Source: Chryseobacterium lactis
GTDB taxonomy: Bacteria > Bacteroidota > Bacteroidia > Flavobacteriales > Weeksellaceae
Length of the DNA stretch: 64,000 nt
Assembly: GCF_003815875.1 (NCBI RefSeq)
Contig: NZ_CP033924.1
Span: 4,588,001-4,652,000, forward strand
Reading direction: 5' to 3'
Numbering within the stretch: the first letter of the stretch is position 1; each line of letters opens with the position of its first letter. Shown here piece after piece: positions 1-8,607 of the stretch. The position numbers and the translations under genes were made by a program. The notes below the pieces were generated by a model. That model worked only from the letters and a program-made list of their open reading frames with translations. It had not been told where the DNA came from and ran no database searches.

Positions 1-312
1 ACGATCTCCAGAAATCAGCTTCCAGATGCAACACTAAACGGAACCACCAGCAGTGTTGCCCCAAATATCCGTTATGATATCATTAATAACGGAGGGCGGG
101 CAGCAACAGATACAAATTCGTATACATTTCTTGCAGGATTTATCGGATCAGGTACACGTAACAATGCGGTGGTAAACACAGGCGTTTTAGCGCAGGTAAG
201 CCACAGCCATTCATTTACAACCAACAGTATAAACGGTGGTGTAAATCAGCAGGCTCTCGATACAACCCCAAAAAGTTTAAGTGTCAACATGTTTGTATAC
301 TTAGGCTATTAA
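1..312 (+). CDS. C-terminal part of tail-collar-like surface protein (5' end outside window)
   Basis: An open frame runs from base 1 to a TAA at 310-312 and encodes about 103 residues with no start, so the gene begins upstream of the window. The protein has a His-Ser-His-Ser segment (VSHSHSF) followed by NGGVNQQALDTTPKSLSVNMF and a hydrophobic YLGY end. Tail-fibre/collar (microcystin-dependent protein-like) proteins end similarly: a His-rich turn, then a strand reading roughly 'P..L.VN..' and a short aromatic tail. That family call is by resemblance only. No phage genes follow it; the next genes are two small HTH proteins. It could equally be another trimeric adhesin-like surface protein. Confidence 0.6.
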   Translation, partial: TISRNQLPDATLNGTTSSVAPNIRYDIINNGGRAATDTNSYTFLAGFIGSGTRNNAVVNTGVLAQVSHSHSFTTNSINGGVNQQALDTTPKSLSVNMFVYLGY

Positions 313-458
313 CAAGCTAACCGAAGAAAACCAATAAGCATCTTCTTAATTGATCTGCCAATTTCAAAAATCATTGATTATTGGCAGATTTTTATCCTGG
401 TTCATCACCAATAATACTTTCCCAATTAAAGGAATATAATATTATAAATCTTCAGAAA

Positions 459-908
459 ATGACACTTGATAATTTTAAAAAAATACATTTAGGCTCTTTA
501 ATAAAAACAAGAGTACATGAAACAGGCACAGAAATACAAAGAATATGCAATTTTGTTGAATGTGATGAAGACGATCTTGAAAAGTTCTTTGAAAGTGAAA
601 CTATTGATACCGGTGTCCTGTTGAGGTTTTCCAAATTACTGAAATATGATTTTTTCAGATTTTACAGCCAACATTTAATATTATTTGCTCCTGCCGGGAG
701 TAATCACAATCCTTCTTTTGAAAAAGTTAGAAATGAATCGCCTACCCTGCCTCAGTTCAGGAAAAACATTTACAATAGAGAGATTATCATTTTCATTTTG
801 GAACTGATTGATTCCGGTGAGAAAACAAAGCAACAAATCATGGATGACTATAAAATACCAAAAACAACTCTGTACAAATGGATCAGCAAATACAAAAAGA
901 ACATTTGA
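459..908 (+). CDS. Small HTH protein, transposase-OrfA-like, first of an overlapping pair
   Basis: The encoded protein has 149 aa from the ATG at 459; the same frame is open back to an ATG at 381, but the 26 extra residues look unlike a protein start and conserved-looking sequence begins at MTLDNFKKIHLGSLIK. The N-terminal half resembles an XRE-like helix-turn-helix (about residues 8-60: IKTRVHETGTEIQRICNF, then a short second helix). The C-terminal end is a second helix-turn-helix of the kind that opens IS3-type OrfA proteins (KTKQQIMDDYKIPKTTLYKW). Proteins like this are often labelled 'transposase' in Chryseobacterium, but no DDE nuclease domain or terminal inverted repeat is seen here. 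It overlaps the window of the next HTH gene's possible upstream start. Function unknown; DNA binding is the only inference. Confidence 0.7.
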   Translation: MTLDNFKKIHLGSLIKTRVHETGTEIQRICNFVECDEDDLEKFFESETIDTGVLLRFSKLLKYDFFRFYSQHLILFAPAGSNHNPSFEKVRNESPTLPQFRKNIYNREIIIFILELIDSGEKTKQQIMDDYKIPKTTLYKWISKYKKNI

Positions 909-934
909 TACCCAACCAATTAACACATTATTCA

Positions 935-1279
935 ATGGACCATTCACAGCCTGATTATAAACGAATTTATAATGATCTTCTTTCTAAAAAATATCCGCAT
1001 AAAAAAGAAGAATGTCGATCTATTCTGATGCAGGATCATATTTCCGTTTTAGACATTATGAGGCTGGATGAGATTATTTTTAACCGGAGAGATAAAGAAA
1101 CCAATATTTTTAATCAAAAAGTACGTTCGTATGATCATTCGGCTATGGCTGAAATTTTAGAATTTCAAAAGAAGAACAGGTTGAGTAATTCCCAGACTGC
1201 CAATTATTTTAAAATGAGCAGAAATACGATCACAAAATGGAAAAAAATAGCAGAAAGTAAAAAGTCTGAATTGGATTAA
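935..1279 (+). CDS. Small HTH protein, second of the pair
   Basis: The protein has 114 aa from the ATG at 935. An in-frame ATG at 878 lies inside the preceding gene and is less likely, because family-like sequence (PDYKRIYNDLLSKKYPHKKE) begins just after 935. The C-terminal third is a helix-turn-helix: residues around LSNSQTANYFKMSRNTITKW match the resolvase/OrfA style 'recognition helix then KW'. The gene starts 26 bases after the stop of the first HTH gene, so the two are probably co-transcribed. A strong bidirectional hairpin follows. No catalytic domain is visible. It could be a regulator of the neighbouring surface-protein gene or a domesticated transposon remnant; the sequence does not decide. 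Confidence 0.7.
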   Translation: MDHSQPDYKRIYNDLLSKKYPHKKEECRSILMQDHISVLDIMRLDEIIFNRRDKETNIFNQKVRSYDHSAMAEILEFQKKNRLSNSQTANYFKMSRNTITKWKKIAESKKSELD

Positions 1280-1307
1280 AAATATGCAACGACCTGTCTT
1301 TATGAAC

Positions 1308-1346
1308 AAATCAGGCTGCCTTTACAAAGACAGCCTGATTTATTTT
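1308..1346. terminator. Bidirectional intrinsic terminator
   Basis: A perfect 11-bp stem (AAATCAGGCTG at 1308-1318 with CAGCCTGATTT at 1331-1341) is followed by a T-rich run on the + strand and preceded by A residues that give U residues on the - strand. It lies between the convergent HTH pair and the DUF1573 gene and can serve both. Confidence 0.75.
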
Positions 1347-1364
1347 ATAGTATTACGCTCACTA

Positions 1365-1772
1365 TTAAATAACCACTCCTTTAAAAGATAATGTTTTAGG
1401 AGTTTTACTCTCACTTGTCGTAACATTCACTGTTTTCATGAAAGGTCCGGCAGCGGCAGCATTAAAACTCGCTTCAATAAAACCTTTTTTACCCGGTTGA
1501 ATTGGTGTTTTTGTATAATCAGCAGTTGTACATCCGCATGAAGGGGCAACATTTTGTATAATAACCGGTTTTGCACTGGTATTGGTAAATTCAAATCTGA
1601 TTAATTTTGGTTTTCCCTGAGGAATATTACCTACATCTATAGATTCTTTATTCCATTTGATGGCATCGGCAAGTACGTTTATGACAGCGGTACCTCCATC
1701 AGAAATTACATTAGCATAAAAAGGAGAAAATGCCAATACGGCAAGTAGTGCGGTGATTTTTAAATTTTTCAT
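1365..1772 (-). CDS. DUF1573 domain secreted protein
   Basis: The protein has 135 aa from the ATG at 1772; an ATG three codons upstream (1781) is possible. The N-terminus is a Sec signal peptide (MKNLKITALLAVLAFSPFYA). The body matches DUF1573: 'FDVGNI' type strand (here SIDVGNIPQGKPKLIRFEFTN), then the conserved VAPSCGCTT box with its Cys-Gly-Cys, then PIQPGKKGFIEASF. DUF1573 proteins are small periplasmic or surface immunoglobulin-like proteins of unknown role, abundant in Bacteroidota. The gene is divergent from the two-component system that starts at 1938, and the shared region carries phased repeats, so it is a plausible target of that system (inference). Confidence 0.85.
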   Translation of the reverse strand: MKNLKITALLAVLAFSPFYANVISDGGTAVINVLADAIKWNKESIDVGNIPQGKPKLIRFEFTNTSAKPVIIQNVAPSCGCTTADYTKTPIQPGKKGFIEASFNAAAAGPFMKTVNVTTSESKTPKTLSFKGVVI

Positions 1773-1824
1773 TGTATACATTTTAATTGTTAAACGTAAG
1801 TAACAGGTGTTATCTTTATGGTAA

Positions 1825-1832
1825 CAAATGTA
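1825..1832 (-). promoter_or_regulatory. Bacteroidota -7 element for the DUF1573 gene
   Basis: On the - strand this reads TACATTTG, an exact TAnnTTTG match, about 53 bases before the DUF1573 start. No clear -33 TTG is seen at the usual distance. Confidence 0.45.
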
Positions 1833-1850
1833 ATGCTGATGGATGACAGA

Positions 1851-1891
1851 ATTTGTTAACCGCTATCTAACATTTGTTAATGAGTTGTTAA
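1851..1891 (+). promoter_or_regulatory. Phased direct repeats TTGTTAA, probable response-regulator site
   Basis: Three copies of TTGTTAA start at 1853, 1874 and 1885, that is 21 and 11 bases apart, so all lie on the same helix face. The first two share the 9-mer ATTTGTTAA. A reverse-orientation TAACAAA sits at 1822-1828. OmpR-family regulators bind tandem half-sites at about 10-11 bp spacing, and such a regulator is encoded at 3204. Confidence 0.5.
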
Positions 1892-1937
1892 TGATCAGGA
1901 ATTAGTTATTTTTTTTGGATAATATTGCTTTTGCAAA

Positions 1938-3185
1938 ATGGAAATTAAAAAGCTCAATATTATTATATCTTTAGGGTTTGTTGCGATTATCGGTATTTTA
2001 ATAGCACAACTCCTCTGGACAAAACAGGCCTATAATCTTGAGGATAAAAAGTTTGATCAGAAAGTGAATATTGCTTTAATGGAAGTGGTTGAAAAATTAT
2101 CTGACGGCAAAACCTCTTTTACTGAAAATCCTGTTCAGAATATCGCAAATGATTATTATCTCGTTAGTATTAACAAAGAAATACATCCCACCGTTCTTGA
2201 ATATTATCTGAAGACAGAATTCAACCGCTTTCAGGTGAACTCAGATTATGTGTATGCTTTATACAATTGTCATAACGACAAAATGATCTATGGCAAATAC
2301 ATCTCCTCCAATCAGAAAAACTCTGACAATAAAACAATTAAATTTCCAAAGCATAAAAATCTGGTTTACTATTTTTCAATCCGGTTTCCTGATAAAAATA
2401 CTTATCTGGTAAGCTCTTTACGTTTTTGGTATCTGCTTACTTTCGCCATTATTATTATTTTGTTTGTGTATGTTTATTCTATTTATACCATTATTCAGCA
2501 AAAGAAATTCTCAGAGCTGCAAAGGGATTTCATTAACAATATGACTCATGAGTTCAAAACCCCTTTATCCTCTATCCTCCTGGCCTCTGAATCATTAAGC
2601 AAGCAAGAACTCATCCTGGAGAATCCCAAATTAAAAACCTACACTTCTATTATCACCAATCAAAGTATTAAGCTTAATAATCATATTGAAAAAATACTGA
2701 ATATTGCGAAAAATGATGCTTCCGGACTTTCTCTAAAACCACAAAAAATAGTTCTGTTGCCTTTTATTCAGAATATTGTGGAATCGGTACAGCAGAAAAA
2801 TGAAAAAGTGAAGATTGAAACGGATATTGAAAATGGCATTTCTATTATGGCAGATGAATTTCACTTCAGCAATATCATTTACAACCTTCTGGATAATTCT
2901 ATAAAATACTGCGAAACCCATCCTGAAATACTTATTTCAGCGCATAAGAATGCAAAGGGAATCAACCTCATCTTCAAAGATAGCGGCATGGGTATTCCAA
3001 CTAAAAATATTCCTCATATATTTGACAAGTTTTATAGGATAAATACAAAAAAAAGTGACGAAGTTAACGGATTTGGATTAGGATTGTTTTACGTAAAAAA
3101 GATTGTACAGCAGCATAACTGGAAAATTTCAGTTGAAAACAATACAGACCCGGGAATTACAACAACTATTTTTATTCCTCTTTAA
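1938..3185 (+). CDS. Sensor histidine kinase (HisKA/HATPase_c)
   Basis: The protein has 415 aa and two membrane segments (about residues 8-27 and 160-185) flanking a roughly 130-residue periplasmic sensor region. The dimerisation/phosphoacceptor box is NMTHEFKTPLSSI with the conserved His. The ATPase domain has the N box (NLLDNSIKYC), G1 (DSGMGIP), F box (IFDKFYRI) and G2 (GFGLGLFYV). All catalytic motifs are intact. The partner response regulator begins 18 bases after its stop, so the two form an operon. It is predicted to sit in the inner membrane and phosphorylate that regulator; the stimulus cannot be read from the sequence. Confidence 0.95.
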   Translation: MEIKKLNIIISLGFVAIIGILIAQLLWTKQAYNLEDKKFDQKVNIALMEVVEKLSDGKTSFTENPVQNIANDYYLVSINKEIHPTVLEYYLKTEFNRFQVNSDYVYALYNCHNDKMIYGKYISSNQKNSDNKTIKFPKHKNLVYYFSIRFPDKNTYLVSSLRFWYLLTFAIIIILFVYVYSIYTIIQQKKFSELQRDFINNMTHEFKTPLSSILLASESLSKQELILENPKLKTYTSIITNQSIKLNNHIEKILNIAKNDASGLSLKPQKIVLLPFIQNIVESVQQKNEKVKIETDIENGISIMADEFHFSNIIYNLLDNSIKYCETHPEILISAHKNAKGINLIFKDSGMGIPTKNIPHIFDKFYRINTKKSDEVNGFGLGLFYVKKIVQQHNWKISVENNTDPGITTTIFIPL

Positions 3186-3203
3186 AATTGTAAATGGTTA
3201 GGA

Positions 3204-3893
3204 ATGGATAAATCTAAAATTTTATATGCAGAAGACGATGAAACGATCGCCTTTCTGATACAGGACAGCTTGGAAAACTACTATGAAATCAACCATTATG
3301 CGGATGGAAAATCAGCATTGGATGCGTTCAATAGTCAGAGTTTTGATATCTGTTTACTTGACATCATGATGCCCGGGCTTAATGGTTTTGATCTGGCACA
3401 AGAGATCCGCTCCAGCAACCTGGAAATTCCGATTATATTTATTTCTGCCAAAGCGTTAAAGGAAGATCGGATCAAAGGGTTAAAAATCGGAGCAGATGAT
3501 TATCTGGTAAAGCCATTCAGTATTGAAGAACTTATTCTTAAAATCGAAGTATTTCTTAAAAGATCCAAAAAGATAAATTCAATTACTCCACAATATAAAG
3601 TTGGAAAATATGATTTCGATCCCAAAAACTATACTCTGAAGGATAATGAACATTCTTTAACCCTGACCCAAAGGGAATCTGAGCTGCTTTTTTATTTTAT
3701 CAGAAATAAAAACACCATTCTGAAAAGACAGGATATTTTAAAAGCAATATGGGGTGATGATGACTATTTTATGGGACGAAGCCTGGATGTATTCATTTCA
3801 AGATTACGAAAAATATTGGCCAATGAGCATCATATCCTGATTGAGAATATACACGGTATTGGATTTCGTTTCTCAACGGGAACAAACGAGTAA
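3204..3893 (+). CDS. OmpR/PhoB-family response regulator
   Basis: The 229-aa protein has a receiver domain (residues 1-120) with the acidic pair D11/D12, the phosphoacceptor D53 (CLLDIMMPG), a Thr/Ser-type switch segment (IFISAKA) and the conserved Lys of LVKPF. Residues about 130-225 form a winged-helix Trans_reg_C domain (LTLTQRESELL, SLDVFISRLRKIL, IHGIGFRF). It is cognate to the histidine kinase just upstream. Targets probably include its own promoter region, where helically phased TTGTTAA repeats occur (inference). Confidence 0.95.
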   Translation: MDKSKILYAEDDETIAFLIQDSLENYYEINHYADGKSALDAFNSQSFDICLLDIMMPGLNGFDLAQEIRSSNLEIPIIFISAKALKEDRIKGLKIGADDYLVKPFSIEELILKIEVFLKRSKKINSITPQYKVGKYDFDPKNYTLKDNEHSLTLTQRESELLFYFIRNKNTILKRQDILKAIWGDDDYFMGRSLDVFISRLRKILANEHHILIENIHGIGFRFSTGTNE

Positions 3894-3924
3894 TAGCAAT
3901 TACGGATTTCTTTAAATAAGGCTA

Positions 3925-4275
3925 TTATGGGGCTTGTACAATACAGAAAGAATTTCCTTCCGGATCTACCAGCACGACGTAGTCAGCATCCGGTCCATAA
4001 TTCCAGCCTTTCATCTTTGTGGCACCGATAGAAAGCAATCGCTCAACTTCTTGATTTTGATTGTGAGTAATCAGATCGATATGATGTCGTTTAGGTTCTT
4101 CTGAGGAGGTTAATTTCAGTGATAGCTGTACACCTTCTCCTGAAACGGGAATCAAAATGGCAAAATCTACATCGGGTTCTCTTTTTAACCGGTAATTCAA
4201 GGCTTCAGACCAGAAGGCAATTGCTTTTTCGAGGTTTTTTACCCCCCAGACTATTGAATGTATTTTTAAGTCCAT
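3925..4275 (-). CDS. VOC-superfamily (glyoxalase-like) protein
   Basis: The 116-aa protein is the right length for one VOC module pair of beta-alpha-beta-beta-beta units. The opening strand and helix read HSIVWGVKNLEKAIAFWSEAL, a standard VOC start, and the end VVLVDPEGNSFCIVQ carries the typical 'DPeGN.F.l' strand with its metal-ligand-like acidic position nearby. H85-region residues (RHHIDL) resemble the second-module ligand motif. Substrate is not identifiable: VOC proteins include lyases, dioxygenases and resistance proteins. It is transcribed in the same direction as the downstream efflux genes but 90 bases away from them, so co-transcription is uncertain. Confidence 0.8.
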   Translation of the reverse strand: MDLKIHSIVWGVKNLEKAIAFWSEALNYRLKREPDVDFAILIPVSGEGVQLSLKLTSSEEPKRHHIDLITHNQNQEVERLLSIGATKMKGWNYGPDADYVVLVDPEGNSFCIVQAP

Positions 4276-4368
4276 GTGATTTTGGTTTTTAATTTTATTT
4301 TTAAATAGATTTTTCTGTGTATTATCAAAATTAAAAAATTATGATCAATTCTATCCAGTTCAGATATT

Positions 4369-5958
4369 TTAATAAGGGATCTGCCCTTTTCTTAATCTCA
4401 GCACAACCTTCTGAATTTGTGGGAACAACAGAAGAATTACTATAACACAAACCACTCCTACAAGCATCAAATCATAATAATCTCTGGTAGCGCGTGCCAA
4501 TATTTGCTCTTTTACAAGATTATTTATATATCCTGCCGAAGCACTTTTTGAAGTATACAAATCACTGCCGGCATTCATGTAGGTTTGATAAACATCTTCT
4601 AAGGTAGCTGAAAATTGTGGATTGGTCTCATTCAATGTTTCCCTCATTTTTTCCCGAACTGCCGATTTGGTGTATAATTGAAGTTCATTATTAAGTGCTA
4701 AACTTGATGTAAATCCTGTAAATCTCGCAAGAATTCCTACCAGTGAAGCGTTGATGGCAATTTGTGGCGGTGCTGCAGAAGTAGTAAAGGAAACAATAGG
4801 AACAAAGAGTACCCCCGTTGCGATACCATAGATAAATAAAGGCGCAATAAAATCAATCGTTTCGCCTTGAACAGATACAAACATCAGCATATAGGCATAG
4901 TACAATCCCATGATTCCAAAACCTGCAATGATTATTCTTATCAGATTATAGCCCATTAAAACAAACCTGGAAATAATAAACATTCCGAGAACGGTTCCCG
5001 CAATGACGGCAATCCATATAGGAATTGTGCTCAGCGGATCGTTTCCTAGAATGACCTCCAGATAGCCATATGCAAGCCCCGTACTTCCTTTAAAAATATA
5101 AAATGTAAACAGCAGCAACAGACCAATAACAAAATTCTTTGTTTTAAAAATATGCAGGTTGATCAAAGGACGCTTTAATCTTAATTCTCTGTTTATAAAA
5201 AGGAACAGGATCAATAAATTGCCTATGCTTAAAAAAACAATTTTGGAGCTACCGAACCAACCTTGCTGCCGGCCATATACGAGAATGTACCCTAAGATGA
5301 GTATAAAAGAAATATAGAACAGATACCCTATCCAATCTACCTGATAAAGGGGAACTTTTTTATAAAACCTTGCTTTTCCGTTCATGGTCATTAAAACGAT
5401 ACACGTCAGAGCGATCAGTAAAATGTTTAATCCATAAAACAGCCAATTGAAATCAAAAAAGTAAAGTACCGCGCTGTAATAAATTGAATATAAAGGAACT
5501 GAAGTCTGTATTCCCCCATACAATATGGTGTAGCCGATAACTCTTGCCCGTGTAGATTCTAAACGGGGAAATATTAAATTCAACACGATTCCTGACATCA
5601 GCGCACAGGTAATTCCCTGAACAAACTGACACATCATAAAAAGAGTCCAGTTTCTCGTGTGGAAACAAAGTACCGAGCATCCAGCATTGATGGCTAGAGC
5701 CGTTAAAAGGTATTTGCGAGGAGCAAAATATTTAACCATCCGGAAATCCAATGCCAAAAAAGCCACTGTAGAACCATAAATAACAACCATTGCGTATTGA
5801 ATATCCGTTGACTCCACTCCGTAAAACCCCATAATCGTTACCGGGCTGGTAAATAAAGCAAAACTATACAGACAAGTCATCAATATGGAAAATATCACTG
5901 CTCTTGCCAGCCATTCTGATACCCATGGTTTAAAAACGGGAATTTTATGTGCCTGCAT
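4369..5958 (-). CDS. MFS drug transporter, EmrB/QacA (DHA2)-like
   Basis: The 529-aa protein is polytopic with about 14 hydrophobic segments, the length and topology of the DHA2 drug:H+ antiporter family. A long hydrophilic loop near residues 430-480 precedes the last membrane segment, as in EmrB. The gene is the last in an operon with a HlyD/EmrA-like adaptor (5 bases upstream) and a TolC-like channel, which together would span both membranes and export a substrate directly to the outside. The canonical motif A is weak, so the substrate and even the exact subfamily are uncertain. Expression is probably under the divergent AraC-type regulator. Confidence 0.88.
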   Translation of the reverse strand: MQAHKIPVFKPWVSEWLARAVIFSILMTCLYSFALFTSPVTIMGFYGVESTDIQYAMVVIYGSTVAFLALDFRMVKYFAPRKYLLTALAINAGCSVLCFHTRNWTLFMMCQFVQGITCALMSGIVLNLIFPRLESTRARVIGYTILYGGIQTSVPLYSIYYSAVLYFFDFNWLFYGLNILLIALTCIVLMTMNGKARFYKKVPLYQVDWIGYLFYISFILILGYILVYGRQQGWFGSSKIVFLSIGNLLILFLFINRELRLKRPLINLHIFKTKNFVIGLLLLFTFYIFKGSTGLAYGYLEVILGNDPLSTIPIWIAVIAGTVLGMFIISRFVLMGYNLIRIIIAGFGIMGLYYAYMLMFVSVQGETIDFIAPLFIYGIATGVLFVPIVSFTTSAAPPQIAINASLVGILARFTGFTSSLALNNELQLYTKSAVREKMRETLNETNPQFSATLEDVYQTYMNAGSDLYTSKSASAGYINNLVKEQILARATRDYYDLMLVGVVCVIVILLLFPQIQKVVLRLRKGQIPY

Positions 5959-5963
5959 CCTTA

Positions 5964-7007
5964 TTATTTTATAACATAAACATTGGCATTCATTCCCGCA
6001 GAAAGACGCGCCAGTTTCCCGGGTCCATCAGTCAGTTTTATCCGAACCGGAATGCGTTGTGTAATTTTTACAAAGTTCCCGGTCGCATTATCAGGCGGAA
6101 GCAAGGAATATCTTGATCCAGTCGTTGGAGAAAGAGACTCTATAGATCCGGCAAACTTTTCGTCAGGAAATGCATCCACTTCTACCGACACTTTCTGGCC
6201 TGTTTTAAAATGGCTGATCTGCGTCTCCTTGAAGTTGGCGATTACCCATTTTTCTTCGGAATCATTCACCATGAAAGCTAATGTCTGGCCGGGTTGCACC
6301 AGCTGTCCTTCCTGAATGGTCTTTTTCCCGATCTGCCCATTAAATGGTGCCGTGATCACCGTATATTTAATCTCCAGCTCTTGTCTGCCCAATAAAGCTT
6401 CTTTGATCTTTATTTCTGCAGCTATCGCAAAGCGTTGTGCTTTAATATCATTCAACCTGGATTCAGCAACCCGTAAAGTAGCTTTCGTTTGTTCGTAATC
6501 GGATTGGTTGATGGCCAGAGAGGTACTTACATTATCAAATTTTTGTTGGGTTGTCGACTCATCGGCCAGCAGATTTTTATAGCGTTCATATTCTCTTTGT
6601 TGTTGATCCAGCTTTGCTTTTGTGCCTGATAGTTGTGCTTTGATCACCTCGATACTTTTGCCTTGTGTTTCTTCATTAGCCGAGAGAATAGGCAATTTAG
6701 CTCGGGAACTCATCAATTCAGCCACCGCAGCATCTTTTTTAAGCCCATATTCATCAAGTTCGATAACGACCAAAGTGTCTCCTTTTTTAACCTGCTGATT
6801 GTCTTTAAAGTATATTTTGCTGATGTACCCTCCTACTTTTACATTAACCGGAGATAAATACGCATCTATTTGTGCATCATTAGTTTGTTCATACCGATAG
6901 CCTTTCCAGAAGTACACCCCTCCCCAAATTATGATTGCCATTAATACTATTATTCCCAACCATTTAGTGACGAGCACAATGATTTTGTCTGTTTTATTTT
7001 TATTCAT
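5964..7007 (-). CDS. HlyD/EmrA-family membrane-fusion protein
   Basis: The 347-aa protein has one N-terminal membrane anchor (about residues 13-31). It is followed by a biotinyl-lipoyl-like half motif (INVKVGGYISKIYFKDNQQVKKGDTL, described in part as VGGYISKIYF and VKKGDTLVVIE). A long alpha-helical hairpin comes next (residues about 80-200), then the second lipoyl half (TAPFNGQIGKKTIQEGQLV) and a beta-barrel domain. It would bridge the MFS pump and the TolC-like channel across the periplasm. The gene sits between them with 5- and 12-base gaps, so the three are one operon. Confidence 0.92.
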   Translation of the reverse strand: MNKNKTDKIIVLVTKWLGIIVLMAIIIWGGVYFWKGYRYEQTNDAQIDAYLSPVNVKVGGYISKIYFKDNQQVKKGDTLVVIELDEYGLKKDAAVAELMSSRAKLPILSANEETQGKSIEVIKAQLSGTKAKLDQQQREYERYKNLLADESTTQQKFDNVSTSLAINQSDYEQTKATLRVAESRLNDIKAQRFAIAAEIKIKEALLGRQELEIKYTVITAPFNGQIGKKTIQEGQLVQPGQTLAFMVNDSEEKWVIANFKETQISHFKTGQKVSVEVDAFPDEKFAGSIESLSPTTGSRYSLLPPDNATGNFVKITQRIPVRIKLTDGPGKLARLSAGMNANVYVIK

Positions 7008-7019
7008 TTTTTATATTCA

Positions 7020-8354
7020 TTAAAGTATTCCTATGATTGCCAGTAATCTGATATGGCTGAGTTTTAAAGTAACCTGTGCTGTAGTCAGATTGAGTTTTGC
7101 TTCAAGAAGTACATTCTCGGCATCCAGCAAATCCGTTAAAAGTGATTCCTGATTCAGATAACTGTTTCTGATTACACGAACTGTTTCAGTGGTCTTTGCA
7201 ATGTTTTTCTCTGCCATTTCTACACTTTCCACTGCCTGTTGCTGTTGTAAATAGGCATCCTTAACCAGCATTCTGATCTCATCTTTTTTTATGCCCGCCT
7301 TTTCTTTCTGCTGATCGGATAGATTTCGGGCATGTGCAACAGAATGCCTGTTTTTGTAAAGATTATCAATAGAAAACTGTACTCTGATTCCGGTCTGCCC
7401 AAAACCCCATAAATCATTGGAATAAGGATAGAAAGACACCTGCGGAAAGGTATAATTGTAGTTGGAATACAAAGAAACTTTAGGAAGTACAGCGGATTGC
7501 ACCTGTTGGATATTCATCTCACTTAATTTGATGTAGCTGTAGGCTATCTTATACTGCGGAGATTGGTCTAAAGCCTGATCCAGATAAGCATTATAATCCG
7601 GTTCTCTGATTGTATTAGGTTCAAAACTATTCTGATAGGAGATTTCAAAATATTCGTTTCCATCACGTCCCATTAAGATATTGAGCTTTTGCCGGGTCAC
7701 TTCTATTTTCTTTTCAATATCAGATAAACTTAATTCCAGTTGGGATAATTTGACAGATGTTCTTAAGACATCGCTTTTCATCACAACACCATTTTTATTA
7801 AGGTTTTCTATCATCTGAAGTTGTTTTTTCTCCGAAGAAATTTCAGTGGAAATAAATTCCCTAAACTGCAGGAATTTGTAGAGATCACAATAAGCAACTG
7901 CAGCATTGTATTTTGTATTATTCTTTTGAAGATCAAATTCATACTGCTGAATTATTTCCTCTTCTTCTTTCATTTTAATATTCCTTTTTTCCTTTCCGCC
8001 ACTGTAGAGATTCAAGTTAAAATTGTATCCCACGCCATATCCATAATTGGAAACAGGTACATCTTGCGGTGAGGCCAACAATCCGTTGTTGTAAATAAGA
8101 AATTTTGAATTGAATTTAAAATCTCCTGCCACCGATAAGTCCGGCAAAAGCTTATCTTTGGCTTCGATAATGCTTAACTCGCTTTCTTTACGATGCAAGT
8201 CCGACAACTTTAACTGTCTGTTATGAAGTTCTGAAATGCTCCATACTTTTTCCAGTGTCAATACCTGAGTACTATCTGAAGTTTGAGCTTTATTCTGTGG
8301 AGAAATTAGAAAAACGACAATGCCTATGAACGTAATCAATTTATACTGCTGCAT
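7020..8354 (-). CDS. TolC-family outer-membrane efflux channel
   Basis: From the ATG at 8354 the protein has 444 aa; an in-frame ATG at 8384 would add ten polar residues before the signal peptide (LITFIGIVVFLISPQNKAQ). The start at 8354 overlaps the last codons of the upstream small gene, which suggests translational coupling. The body is two repeats of long amphipathic helices with short beta strands, as in OEP/TolC proteins; motifs include LNLYSGGKEKRNIKM and LLTDLLDAENVLLEAKLNL near the end. It would form the trimeric outer-membrane exit for the EmrAB-like pump encoded downstream. Confidence 0.92.
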   Translation of the reverse strand: MQQYKLITFIGIVVFLISPQNKAQTSDSTQVLTLEKVWSISELHNRQLKLSDLHRKESELSIIEAKDKLLPDLSVAGDFKFNSKFLIYNNGLLASPQDVPVSNYGYGVGYNFNLNLYSGGKEKRNIKMKEEEEIIQQYEFDLQKNNTKYNAAVAYCDLYKFLQFREFISTEISSEKKQLQMIENLNKNGVVMKSDVLRTSVKLSQLELSLSDIEKKIEVTRQKLNILMGRDGNEYFEISYQNSFEPNTIREPDYNAYLDQALDQSPQYKIAYSYIKLSEMNIQQVQSAVLPKVSLYSNYNYTFPQVSFYPYSNDLWGFGQTGIRVQFSIDNLYKNRHSVAHARNLSDQQKEKAGIKKDEIRMLVKDAYLQQQQAVESVEMAEKNIAKTTETVRVIRNSYLNQESLLTDLLDAENVLLEAKLNLTTAQVTLKLSHIRLLAIIGIL

Positions 8355-8580
8355 TTTTCTGTTGGCTAAGCTCTTGTTTTTCATGATTCTTTTTTCTTTG
8401 TTTCCAGGTCTTTATGAGAGTGATCAATTCATCCACTGCAAAAGACAAATCCACCATAGGCACAAATGGAAATGAACACGCAGAATGGAATAAAAAATCA
8501 ATCTTCTGCATATTGTCTTCCGTTGAATTTCCGGTAACCGTTCTATTGTTTGCCGGATCTTTATATATCTTGTTTTCCAT
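8341..8580 (-). CDS. Small protein of unknown function heading the efflux operon
   Basis: The protein has 79 aa from the ATG at 8580. A start at 8610 is also open, but a -7 element at 8608-8615 would overlap it, which favours 8580. I do not recognise a domain. Visible features are a short hydrophobic stretch (KIDFLFHSACSFPFVPMVDLSF) and a basic, polar C-terminus (TWKQRKKNHEKQ). The 3' end overlaps the TolC gene start by about a dozen bases, the typical arrangement of coupled operon genes. It may be a regulator or accessory of the pump; that is position-based inference only. Confidence 0.6.
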   Translation of the reverse strand: MENKIYKDPANNRTVTGNSTEDNMQKIDFLFHSACSFPFVPMVDLSFAVDELITLIKTWKQRKKNHEKQELSQQKNAAV

Positions 8581-8607
8581 AAGCGATGTATTAATAAAAC
8601 TTTGATA

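Noticed and set aside
459..1279. Calling the HTH pair an insertion sequence
   Set aside because: No inverted repeats, target duplication or DDE transposase could be found in 1-1340.
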